Positions 1 through 6,014 of a DNA stretch of 8,615 nt are shown piece after piece. Both the position numbers and the translations under genes were made by a program. Under the pieces are notes generated by a model. It made no database searches and had not been told where the DNA came from. It saw only the letters and a list, made by a program, of their open reading frames with translations. The DNA is from an alpha proteobacterium 3107. Its GTDB lineage: Bacteria; Pseudomonadota; Alphaproteobacteria; Rhodobacterales; Rhodobacteraceae. The stretch covers positions 1-8,615 of the forward strand of contig JPPB01000310.1 in the NCBI GenBank assembly GCA_001483205.1. Direction: 5' to 3'. Positions within the stretch are counted from its first letter, which is position 1; each line of letters opens with the position of its first letter.

Positions 1-65
1 CCTCTGACCTTACCCGCGGATAAGGTGCGGGGGGCACCGGCGTCAGGCGCTATGCAAAGGCCCTG
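1..65. other. Short 3' flank of the GntR gene with two overlapping palindromic stems
   Basis: No gene is supported here. Positions 8-25 form a near-perfect palindrome: CCTTA (8-12) and TAAGG (21-25) flank CCGCGG (14-19), with one mismatched pair. Positions 24-38 form a second stem, GGTGC/GCACC around a five-G loop. The two share bases 24-25. Read on the minus strand they lie 28-58 bases past the GntR stop codon and could end its transcript. There is no clear U-tract, so terminator function is only a possibility. Bases 51-60 (minus strand CCTTTGCATA) resemble the core of the dispersed repeat found elsewhere in the window. Confidence 0.3.
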
Positions 66-734
66 TCAATCACCCTTCGGCGGGGCGGGGGTTTCCAGCG
101 CGCCCCTGATCTGATCCATGCCCTGATGGATGTCATCGGCAATCGCCTGCCCCGCCGCGCGCGCATCGCCGTTCCTGATCGCGCGGATGGCCCGCAGGTG
201 CATGTCAGGCAGGGCCATTGTGTCGAGCCGGTCACACACCACCCGCAGGGACGGCCCGGCCCGCAACCAGAGCGTCTGCGCAATCGCGGTCAGGATATGC
301 GCCTGCGCAGCATCATAAAGCCGGAAGTGAAACCGGTAGTTGTGACAGAGGTATCCCTCGACCGCCCCGCCCGACAGGGCGTCGTTCAGCGCCCCGTCCA
401 GGGCCACCAGATCGTCAACCAGCCCGGCAGGGGCCTTTTCCGCCGCCATCTCAGCCAGTTTCGGCTCTAATGCGATGCGCGCCAGCCGCAGTTCCTCGCA
501 CTGCCCCGGCGTCAGACGCGGAATCGCAATCCGCCGGTTGTCCATCGTTTGCAGGGCACCCTCAGAGGTCAGCCGCCTGATTGCCTCTCGCACCGGGGTC
601 ATGCCCGCGCCGATCATCCGCGCCAGCCCCTGAATCGTGACCCCCTGCCCCGGAGCCAGCGCGCCGAACAGGATCGCATCACGGATACGGCGATAGATCG
701 CCTCGTGCTCGGGGATTTTCCTGTGTTCCGCCAT
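66..734 (-). CDS. GntR family (FadR/FCD subfamily) transcriptional regulator
   Basis: A 222-residue DNA-binding repressor or activator of the GntR superfamily. Residues about 10-75 form the winged helix-turn-helix; the recognition-helix region reads MTPVREAIRRL (45-55), a hallmark of the family, followed by the wing around residues 58-72. Residues about 78-210 are an all-helical FCD effector domain. Its likely metal-binding positions are N132 and H136 (NYRFH), H179 (in MHLRAI) and H203. N132 stands where Asp is usual; Asn is tolerated in some members. The start is ATG at 734, with AAGGG six bases upstream, and the length is typical. The gene is divergent from potF and the 100-bp gap between them holds a 12-bp palindrome, so it probably controls the polyamine transport operon and itself. 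The effector is not identifiable; a polyamine or its breakdown product is inferred from context only. Family assignment is very secure, target and ligand are not. Confidence 0.93.
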   Translation of the reverse strand: MAEHRKIPEHEAIYRRIRDAILFGALAPGQGVTIQGLARMIGAGMTPVREAIRRLTSEGALQTMDNRRIAIPRLTPGQCEELRLARIALEPKLAEMAAEKAPAGLVDDLVALDGALNDALSGGAVEGYLCHNYRFHFRLYDAAQAHILTAIAQTLWLRAGPSLRVVCDRLDTMALPDMHLRAIRAIRNGDARAAGQAIADDIHQGMDQIRGALETPAPPKGD

Positions 735-773
735 ACCGGACCCTTATGGCCGACTGCCCTCTTGCGCCGAATC

Positions 774-781
774 AGTATATT
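774..781. promoter_or_regulatory. Overlapping divergent -10 elements for gntR and potF
   Basis: The minus strand carries TATACT (774-779), a strong -10 match for the GntR gene, placing transcription start near 767 with a leader of about 33 bases. The plus strand carries TATATT (776-781), a plausible -10 for potF. Neither has a good -35 at 16-18 bases, which would fit activator dependence or relaxed promoters. Both hexamers touch the palindrome at 779-790, so one bound regulator could block both directions. Predicted by eye only. Confidence 0.45.
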
Positions 782-790
782 TGATCAAAT
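779..790. promoter_or_regulatory. Candidate GntR operator, perfect palindrome ATTTGATCAAAT
   Basis: A perfect 12-bp palindrome in the AT-rich part of the gntR-potF divergent region. FCD-type GntR regulators bind as dimers to short palindromes of this kind next to their own genes. It lies in the spacer of the predicted gntR promoter and immediately follows the potF -10, a layout suited to repression of both genes. Binding by the adjacent regulator is inferred. Confidence 0.5.
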
Positions 791-797
791 CATGCCC

Positions 798-814
798 CAG
801 GACAGGTCGTCCTG
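798..814 (+). promoter_or_regulatory. Inverted repeat CAGGAC/GTCCTG in the potF leader
   Basis: A 6-bp inverted repeat with a five-base loop, just upstream of the potF ribosome-binding site (GGGAGG, 822-827). If transcription starts near 788 it would fold as a 5'-leader hairpin ending seven bases before the Shine-Dalgarno sequence. It could instead be a second protein-binding site. Short and of uncertain function. Confidence 0.3.
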
Positions 815-834
815 ACAATCTGGGAGGTTAGAAA

Positions 835-1923
835 ATGCCAAATTCAATGATGCCGCTGACACTGGTTGCGTCGATTGCCGCATCATCGGTCGCTGTCGGC
901 GAGGAAGTTCGCGTCTATAACTGGTCGGACTATATCGACGAGACGCTGCTGGACAAGTTCGAGCAGGAAACCGGCTATGACCTGATCTATGATGTGTTCG
1001 ATTCCAACGAGGTGCTGGAAACCAAGATGCTGGCGGGCAATTCCGGCTATGATGTGGTGGTGCCCACCGCCGATTTCCTTCAGCGCCAGATTGCCGTGGG
1101 CGCGTTTCAGCCACTGGACTATTCCAAACTGCCCAATTCGGAAAACCTCTGGGATCTGATCAAGGAACGCACCGACAGCTATGATCCGGGCAATGTCCAC
1201 GCCTTCAACTACATGTGGGGGAGCACCGGGGTTGCCGTCAATGTCGGCAAGGTGACCGAGATTCTGGGCGAGGATGCGCCCATTGATTCGCTGGCGCTGG
1301 TCTTTGACCCGGCGAATATGGAAAAGCTGGCGGAATGCGGCGTCTATTTCCTTGATGCGCCGACCGAGATCATCCCCGCCGCGCTGGCCTATCTGGGCGA
1401 AGACCCCGACACCCATGACCCCGATACCATCGCCAAAGCCGAGGCGGTTCTGACCGCGGTGCGCCCCTATGTGCGCAAGTTCCACAGTTCCGAATACATC
1501 AACGCCCTTGCCAATGGCGACATCTGCGCGGCCATCGGCTGGTCCGGCGATGTGTTGCAGGCGCGTGACCGGGCGATAGAGGCCGAAAACGGCGTCGAAA
1601 TCGCCTATAACGCGCCGAAAGAGGGGGCGCTGATGTGGTTCGACATGATGGCGATTCCGGTGGACGCCCCCAACCCGGACGGCGCGCACGCCTTTCTGAA
1701 CTTCATCATGGACGCAGAGAACATGGCGGTGGCCTCGAACTATGTCTATTTTGCCAATGGCAATGAGGCGTCCCAGCAATATCTGAGCGAAGACGTGATC
1801 GGCGATCCGGCGATCTATCCGGATGAGGCAACGCTTGAGAACCTCTACACCACCCGGCCCTATCCGCCGGACATCCAGCGGATTGTCACCCGGCTCTGGA
1901 CCCGGATCAAATCCGGGGCCTGA
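835..1923 (+). CDS. potF: Putrescine/polyamine ABC transporter periplasmic binding protein (PotF)
   Basis: A 362-residue solute-binding protein of the PotD/PotF family (E. coli PotF is 370 aa) that captures polyamines in the periplasm and delivers them to PotGHI. Residues 1-22 act as a signal peptide, then the mature protein opens with VRVYNWSDYI. By alignment from memory with E. coli PotF, ligand contacts are kept: W30/S31/D32 (W37/S38/D39), T78 (S85), E178 (E185), W236 and D239 (W244, D247) and D270 (D278). W268 replaces F276 and D80 replaces S87. It ends TRLWTRIKSGA, close to the E. coli C-terminus. The start is ATG 835, eight bases after GGGAGG; an in-frame TAG at 829-831 excludes a longer N-terminus. 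It is first in the pot operon. Oddly the signal peptide has no Lys or Arg before its hydrophobic core. Function is secure, exact substrate is not. Confidence 0.95.
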   Translation: MPNSMMPLTLVASIAASSVAVGEEVRVYNWSDYIDETLLDKFEQETGYDLIYDVFDSNEVLETKMLAGNSGYDVVVPTADFLQRQIAVGAFQPLDYSKLPNSENLWDLIKERTDSYDPGNVHAFNYMWGSTGVAVNVGKVTEILGEDAPIDSLALVFDPANMEKLAECGVYFLDAPTEIIPAALAYLGEDPDTHDPDTIAKAEAVLTAVRPYVRKFHSSEYINALANGDICAAIGWSGDVLQARDRAIEAENGVEIAYNAPKEGALMWFDMMAIPVDAPNPDGAHAFLNFIMDAENMAVASNYVYFANGNEASQQYLSEDVIGDPAIYPDEATLENLYTTRPYPPDIQRIVTRLWTRIKSGA

Positions 1924-1942
1924 TGCCGCCACCGACGGCCCG

Positions 1943-1964
1943 GCCCGGCTGACAGAGGCCGGGC
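1943..1964 (+). promoter_or_regulatory. GC-rich hairpin between potF and potG
   Basis: GCCCGGC (1943-1949) pairs with GCCGGGC (1958-1964), plus a possible T-G wobble closing a six-base loop. It is 20 bases past the potF stop and 10 bases before the first possible potG start. There is no T-tract. Stable stems at this place in ABC operons are known to protect the upstream binding-protein message from 3' decay and so raise its level over the membrane components. That role here is inferred. Confidence 0.5.
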
Positions 1965-1973
1965 GGGGCTGAT

Positions 1974-3134
1974 ATGCCTTGGGAAGGGATGATGGCGACC
2001 ATGCCGGCGAATGAAGATTTCGCGCCCTGGGATGATCCGTCTGCCAGGGCGCTGATCACCTTCAGGAACGTCACCAAGCGTTTCGGCAGGTTCACCGCCA
2101 TCGACGCCATTGACCTTGCCATCTATGAGCGGGAGTTCTTTGCCCTGCTGGGGCCGTCGGGCTGTGGCAAGACCACGCTGATGCGGATGCTGGCGGGGTT
2201 TGAAACCCCGACCGAGGGCGCGATTGAACTGGCCGGGCGGGATATTGTTCCGGTGCCCCCGAACCGGCGCGAAGTGAACATGATGTTTCAGTCCTACGCC
2301 CTGTTTCCGCATCTGAGCGTCTGGGACAACATCGCCTTTGGCCTGCGGCGCTCTGCCATGGGCAGGGCCGACATCGCCGCACGGGTGGAGGAAATGCTGC
2401 GCCTGACCCGGCTGGAGCCGTTCGCGCGCCGCAAACCCCACCAGATTTCCGGCGGCCAGCGGCAAAGGGTGGCTCTGGCCCGGTCGCTCGCCAAGGCCCC
2501 GAAACTGCTGTTGCTTGATGAGCCGCTCGGCGCGCTCGACAAGAAACTGCGCCAGGAAACCCAGTTTGAGCTGATGGACATTCAGGAAAAGACCGGCACC
2601 ACATTCGTGATCGTGACCCATGATCAGGAAGAGGCGATGACGGTCGCAAGCCGGGTTGCGGTGATGGATCATGGCCGGATCGTGCAGGTCGATACACCGG
2701 CGCGGATTTATGAATCGCCCAATTCGGTTTATGTGGCCGACTTCATCGGGGATGTGAACATTATCGAAGGCACGGCGGGGGCATCGTCCGACGGCCCCAA
2801 TCTTGCCGTGCATTGGGCCGAGGGGCAACAGGCGCTGACCGGCCCCGCGCGCACACCCCTTGCCGGCGGACAGCGCTGTGCGCTCGCCATCCGGCCCGAA
2901 AAGATCGCCATATCGGGGGACAGACCCGGGGGGATGCACAATGTGGTGCAGGGCAAGGTGCTCGACATTGCCTATCTCGGCAATGTCTCCACCTATCATG
3001 TGGAACTGCCGACCGGCCATGTCCTCAAGGCGCAGACCGCGAACACCCGGCGCATTGCCCGGCGCAGCCACACATGGGATGATACCGTCTGGCTGTCATG
3101 GAGCGATACGGCAAGCGTGGTGTTGCCGGTATGA
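1974..3134 (+). CDS. potG: Polyamine ABC transporter ATP-binding protein (PotG)
   Basis: A 386-residue ATPase subunit that drives polyamine import from the cytoplasmic face of PotHI. Numbering from ATG 1974: Walker A GPSGCGKTT (60-68), Q-loop within MMFQSYALFPH, ABC signature ISGGQRQ (158-164), Walker B LLLLDEP (178-184), the D-loop at GALDKK, and switch histidine H216 in VTHDQEEA. Residues from about 255 form the C-terminal TOBE regulatory domain, with the characteristic RPEKI and AYLGNVSTYHV strands, ending VVLPV. Length and ending match E. coli PotG. The start is uncertain: 1974 has GGGG five bases upstream but abuts the hairpin, while ATGs at 1989, 1992 and 2001 follow GGGAAGGG at poor spacings. 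All options leave the ATPase core intact. The gene lies 50 bp after potF and 10 bp before potH. Confidence 0.96.
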   Translation: MPWEGMMATMPANEDFAPWDDPSARALITFRNVTKRFGRFTAIDAIDLAIYEREFFALLGPSGCGKTTLMRMLAGFETPTEGAIELAGRDIVPVPPNRREVNMMFQSYALFPHLSVWDNIAFGLRRSAMGRADIAARVEEMLRLTRLEPFARRKPHQISGGQRQRVALARSLAKAPKLLLLDEPLGALDKKLRQETQFELMDIQEKTGTTFVIVTHDQEEAMTVASRVAVMDHGRIVQVDTPARIYESPNSVYVADFIGDVNIIEGTAGASSDGPNLAVHWAEGQQALTGPARTPLAGGQRCALAIRPEKIAISGDRPGGMHNVVQGKVLDIAYLGNVSTYHVELPTGHVLKAQTANTRRIARRSHTWDDTVWLSWSDTASVVLPV

Positions 3135-3144
3135 GGGTCAAGCC

Positions 3145-4041
3145 ATGAACATACGCCGCCTTCTGGTGATCGCCGTGCCCTATCTGTGGCTGCTGGCGTT
3201 GTTCCTCGTCCCCTTCGGCATCGTGCTGAAAATCAGCCTGTCGGACCTTGCCATTGCCCGCCCGCCCTATACGCCGTATCTCGACCTGGCCGCCGGTCTG
3301 GCCGGGCTGAAGGCGTTCTTTGCCGGGCTTGATTTCGATAATTTCGTCTTTCTGACCACCGATGACCTCTACTGGCGGGCCTATCTTTCGAGCCTGTGGA
3401 TCGCGCTGTCCTCCACCGCTCTGGCGCTTCTGGTCGGCTATCCGATTGCCTATGCCATGTCGCGGGCCACCCCCGAATGGCGGCCCACCCTGATGATGCT
3501 GGTGATCCTGCCGTTCTGGACCAGCTTTCTGATCCGCGTTTACGCATGGGTGGGGATTCTGAACACCGAGGGCGTGCTCAACCAGTTCCTGATGCTGACC
3601 GGCGTGATCTCGGAACCGCTGACCATCCTCAACACCCGGACCGCGGTCTATATCGGCATCGTCTACACCTATCTGCCGTTTATGGTGCTGCCGATTTACG
3701 CGACGCTCGACAGGCTCGACGACGCCCTGCTGGAAGCGGCAGAGGATCTGGGCTGTTCGCGCCTGTCGGCGTTCTGGCTGGTGACGGTGCCGCTGTCAAA
3801 ACAGGGGATCATCGCCGGGTGCTTTCTGGTCTTCATCCCTGCCATTGGCGAGTTCGTCATCCCGGCACTTCTGGGCGGGTCGGAAACCCTGATGATCGGC
3901 AAGGTGCTGTGGGACGAGTTTTTCCGCAATCGCGACTGGCCGGTGGCCTCGGCGGTGGCGATTGTGCTGCTGCTCATCCTGCTGATCCCGATCATCCTGT
4001 TTCAGCGCAATGAGCAAAAACAGCGGGAGGCAGAGGGATGA
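3145..4041 (+). CDS. potH: Polyamine ABC transporter permease (PotH)
   Basis: A 298-residue inner-membrane subunit that forms half of the polyamine channel. Six transmembrane segments are visible at about 7-30, 82-105, 115-138, 167-187, 221-243 and 266-287, with a long periplasmic stretch (about 33-80) after the first, as usual for PotB/PotH. The cytoplasmic EAA loop, EAAEDLG (198-204) with a VPLSKQG ending (215-221), is the coupling helix that docks onto PotG. ATG 3145 is chosen because GAGG (3134-3137) lies seven bases upstream and the product then begins with a basic N-terminus and a hydrophobic helix; the same frame is open back to 2860, but that extension lies over potG coding sequence. 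potH overlaps potI by four bases (ATGA), implying translational coupling. Confidence 0.95.
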   Translation: MNIRRLLVIAVPYLWLLALFLVPFGIVLKISLSDLAIARPPYTPYLDLAAGLAGLKAFFAGLDFDNFVFLTTDDLYWRAYLSSLWIALSSTALALLVGYPIAYAMSRATPEWRPTLMMLVILPFWTSFLIRVYAWVGILNTEGVLNQFLMLTGVISEPLTILNTRTAVYIGIVYTYLPFMVLPIYATLDRLDDALLEAAEDLGCSRLSAFWLVTVPLSKQGIIAGCFLVFIPAIGEFVIPALLGGSETLMIGKVLWDEFFRNRDWPVASAVAIVLLLILLIPIILFQRNEQKQREAEG

Positions 4042-4853
4042 GGCGCTTCGGCTGGTTCAATGCCACGTCGCTGACCCTGGGGCTGGCGTTTCTCTATCTG
4101 CCGATGGTGATTCTGATCGTCTACAGTTTCAATGAGTCGAAACTGGTGACGGTCTGGGCCGGGTTTTCCACCAAATGGTATGGGGAGCTGTTCCGCAATG
4201 AGGCATTTCTGGATGCCGCCTGGGTGACGCTGAAGGTCGCGGTTGTGTCTTCGACCATCGCCACGGTTCTGGGGACGATGGCCGCGCAGGTTCTGGTGCG
4301 CGCGGGCCGTTTTCCCGGACGGACGCTGTTTTCCGGCATGATCTATGCGCCGCTGGTGATGCCGGAGGTGATCACCGGCCTGTCCCTGCTGTTGCTGTTT
4401 ATCGCCATCGGCCTTGATCGCGGGGTGTTCACGATCATCCTGGCCCATACGACATTTTCGATGTGCTATGTTTCGGTGGTGGTCTCGGCGCGGCTGGCGA
4501 CATTCGACCGGTCGCTGGAAGAGGCGGCGCTTGATCTTGGCTGCACCCCGTTTGATGCGTTCCGAAGCGTCACCCTGCCGGTGATCGCGCCTGCGGTGAT
4601 TGCCGGGTGGCTGCTGGCGTTCACGCTGTCGCTTGATGATCTGGTGATTGCGTCCTTTGCCGCCGGGCCGGCCTCGACGACCCTGCCGATCAAGATATGG
4701 AGTTCGATCCGGCTTGGCGTCAGCCCGGAGATCAATGCGCTCTCGACGATTCTGATCGGGGTTGTTTCGGCGGGGGTGATCTCGGCGTCGCTGATCTCTA
4801 AGCGGGCGATGGTGTTGAGGGCGCGCGAGGAGCGGCAGGCAGAGCAGGGGTAG
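4038..4853 (+). CDS. potI: Polyamine ABC transporter permease (PotI)
   Basis: A 271-residue inner-membrane subunit, the second half of the polyamine channel, in the PotC/PotI family. Transmembrane segments lie at about 11-31, 61-88, 100-124, 130-151, 182-206 and 233-254. The EAA loop reads EEAALDLG (161-168) and continues through RSVTLPVIAPAV, followed by the family signature LSLDDLVIASF (197-207). The C-terminal tail (255-271) is charged and cytoplasmic. The start ATG overlaps the potH stop, with GGGAGG (4025-4030) seven bases upstream. It is last in the operon; the TAG stop is followed two bases later by an inverted-repeat element that also covers the 3' end of convergent pyrB. Confidence 0.95.
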   Translation: MRRFGWFNATSLTLGLAFLYLPMVILIVYSFNESKLVTVWAGFSTKWYGELFRNEAFLDAAWVTLKVAVVSSTIATVLGTMAAQVLVRAGRFPGRTLFSGMIYAPLVMPEVITGLSLLLLFIAIGLDRGVFTIILAHTTFSMCYVSVVVSARLATFDRSLEEAALDLGCTPFDAFRSVTLPVIAPAVIAGWLLAFTLSLDDLVIASFAAGPASTTLPIKIWSSIRLGVSPEINALSTILIGVVSAGVISASLISKRAMVLRAREERQAEQG

Positions 4854-4855
4854 GC

Positions 4856-4924
4856 AAGACCTCTGCATATTGGCGCAGCACCTGCCAAATCGTCCGCCCG
4901 GCTACGCCATTATTCAGAGGTCTT
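4856..4924. repeat. Imperfect 24-bp inverted repeat at the potI/pyrB junction, copy of a dispersed repeat
   Basis: The plus strand from 4856 to 4879 and the minus strand from 4924 back to 4901 match at 21 of 24 positions. The outer 10 bases, AAGACCTCTG, are identical, and the spacer is 21 bases. Either convergent transcript would fold into a long hairpin, with one mismatch becoming a G-U pair in the pyrB message, so it may act as a bidirectional terminator or 3' stabiliser. There is no strong T-run on either side. The right arm contains the last codons and the TAA stop of pyrB. The left half (4857-4895) also matches 7501-7539 at 31 of 39 positions, and 4858-4879 matches 7221-7242 at 19 of 22, so this is a dispersed element and not just a local stem. 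I see no flanking target duplication. Confidence 0.75.
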
Positions 4925-5848
4925 CGCCAGGTTCCGCGCCAGCAGCTCCATCGCCGCCATGCGCACGGCCACCCCCATCTCCACCTGTTCCTGAATGACC
5001 GAGCGGCTGAGGTCATCGGCCAGCGCGCCGTCAATCTCCACCCCCCGGTTCATCGGGCCGGGGTGCATGACGATGGCGTCCGGCCCGGCGTGCGCCAGCT
5101 TGTCCGCATCCAGCCCGTAACGGTGATGATATTCCCGCTCTGAGGGCACAAACCCCCCATCCATCCGCTCTTTCTGAAGCCGCAGCATCATCACCACATC
5201 AACCCCCTTCAGCCCTTCGCGCATGTCGTCAAAGACCTCGGCCCCAAATTCGGCAATCCCCGCAGGCATCAGCGTCGGCGGGCCGATCAGCCGCACCCGG
5301 TTGCCCATCCTGCCCAAAAGCAGCAGGTTCGAGCGCGCAACCCGGGAATGGGCAATGTCCCCGCAGATTGCAACCGACAGGCGGTGCAGACGGCCCTTGC
5401 GCCGACGGATGGTCATTGCGTCCAGAAGCGCCTGGGTGGGGTGCTCATGCTGTCCGTCGCCCGCGTTCAGCACTGCGCAGTTGACCTTCTGCGCCAGCAG
5501 GTCCACCGCGCCGGAATGGGGGTGGCGCACCACCAGAAGGTCGGGGTTCATCGCGTTCAGCGTCAGCGCGGTGTCGATCAGGGTCTCGCCCTTTCGGACC
5601 GAACTGGCCTGCATCGCCATGCTCATCACATCCGCGCCCAGCCGCTTGCCCGCAAGCTCGAAACTCGCCTGGGTGCGGGTTGAGGTCTCAAAGAACATGT
5701 TGATCTGGGTGAGGCCGGACAGGGCGTTGGAGTGCTTTCGTTCGCGGCGGTTGAGGGCTGCGTAGCTGTCGGCCAGATCAAGGATGGCGGTGATTTCATC
5801 GGGGGCGAGGCCCTCGATGCCAAGTAGGTGGCGCTGGCGGAAGGTCAT
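4910..5848 (-). CDS. pyrB: Aspartate carbamoyltransferase catalytic subunit (PyrB)
   Basis: A 312-residue cytoplasmic enzyme that condenses carbamoyl phosphate with aspartate to N-carbamoyl-aspartate, the committed step of pyrimidine synthesis. The carbamoyl-phosphate domain has STRT (56-59), VRKGETL (84-90, catalytic Lys86) and R108/H109. HPTQALLD (136-143) lies at the interdomain region. The aspartate domain has HSRVARSN (167-174), LRLQKER (222-228, Arg and Gln ligands) and HPGPMNRG (262-269). ATG 5848 is chosen: GGAG lies upstream at normal spacing and the product starts at the family's usual N-terminus; the open frame to 5989 crosses the predicted promoter. No regulatory pyrI and no pyrC follow. 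The neighbour downstream is convergent potI. Its final residues, KTSE, and its stop lie inside the inverted repeat at 4856-4924. Confidence 0.97.
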   Translation of the reverse strand: MTFRQRHLLGIEGLAPDEITAILDLADSYAALNRRERKHSNALSGLTQINMFFETSTRTQASFELAGKRLGADVMSMAMQASSVRKGETLIDTALTLNAMNPDLLVVRHPHSGAVDLLAQKVNCAVLNAGDGQHEHPTQALLDAMTIRRRKGRLHRLSVAICGDIAHSRVARSNLLLLGRMGNRVRLIGPPTLMPAGIAEFGAEVFDDMREGLKGVDVVMMLRLQKERMDGGFVPSEREYHHRYGLDADKLAHAGPDAIVMHPGPMNRGVEIDGALADDLSRSVIQEQVEMGVAVRMAAMELLARNLAKTSE

Positions 5849-5872
5849 TGTCGCTCCGTCCTGATTGCGGTG

Positions 5873-5902
5873 CTTATAGAGGCGGCTTGGGGGTGCGGGC
5901 AA
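5873..5902 (-). promoter_or_regulatory. Candidate pyrB promoter
   Basis: On the minus strand, TTGCCC (5897-5902) and TATAAG (5873-5878) are separated by 18 bases, a good sigma-70-type fit. Transcription would start near 5866, leaving a leader of about 18 bases before the pyrB ATG. That is too short for an attenuator or a PyrR-type leader. Confidence 0.5.
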
Positions 5903-5937
5903 GAGGATGCGGGCCCGGTTTGGTGTTATGGCCGAAC

Positions 5938-5969
5938 GTGCCGCCCTGTCCCGGCACCCGCCCCGGCAC
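5938..5969 (+). promoter_or_regulatory. GTGCCG / CCCGGCAC repeats upstream of the deacetylase gene
   Basis: CCCGGCAC occurs twice, at 5950-5957 and 5962-5969, with a 12-bp period, and GTGCCG at 5938-5943 is an inverted partner of each. These three sites lie 45-77 bases before the deacetylase start, where a regulator could bind. A weak promoter-like pair, TTGAGC (5980-5985) and TAGGCC (6003-6008) at 17 bases, follows. Function is unknown. Confidence 0.3.
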
Positions 5970-6014
5970 ATCAATGCACTTGAGCACACGCGGCAACTGG
6001 CTTAGGCCAATAAC

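Noticed and set aside
1860..3071. Long minus-strand open frame (403 codons) opposite potF/potG, and a similar one at 883-1932
   Set aside because: Both are antisense to genes with unmistakable family motifs. Their products are rich in His, Arg, Gly and Pro, as expected from the complement of GC-rich coding DNA, and show no domain.
2860..3144. N-terminal extension of the potH frame inside potG
   Set aside because: The translated extension is Pro/Arg-rich and lies over the potG TOBE-domain codons; a good ribosome-binding site precedes ATG 3145.
4002..4868. 288-codon minus-strand open frame opposite potI
   Set aside because: Extremely His/Arg/Gln-rich composition with no motif; it is the complement of potI membrane-protein codons.
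5849..5989. Upstream extension of pyrB to an ATG at 5989
   Set aside because: It crosses a good promoter candidate, adds 47 residues with no family similarity, and ATG 5848 has a Shine-Dalgarno site and the normal PyrB start.
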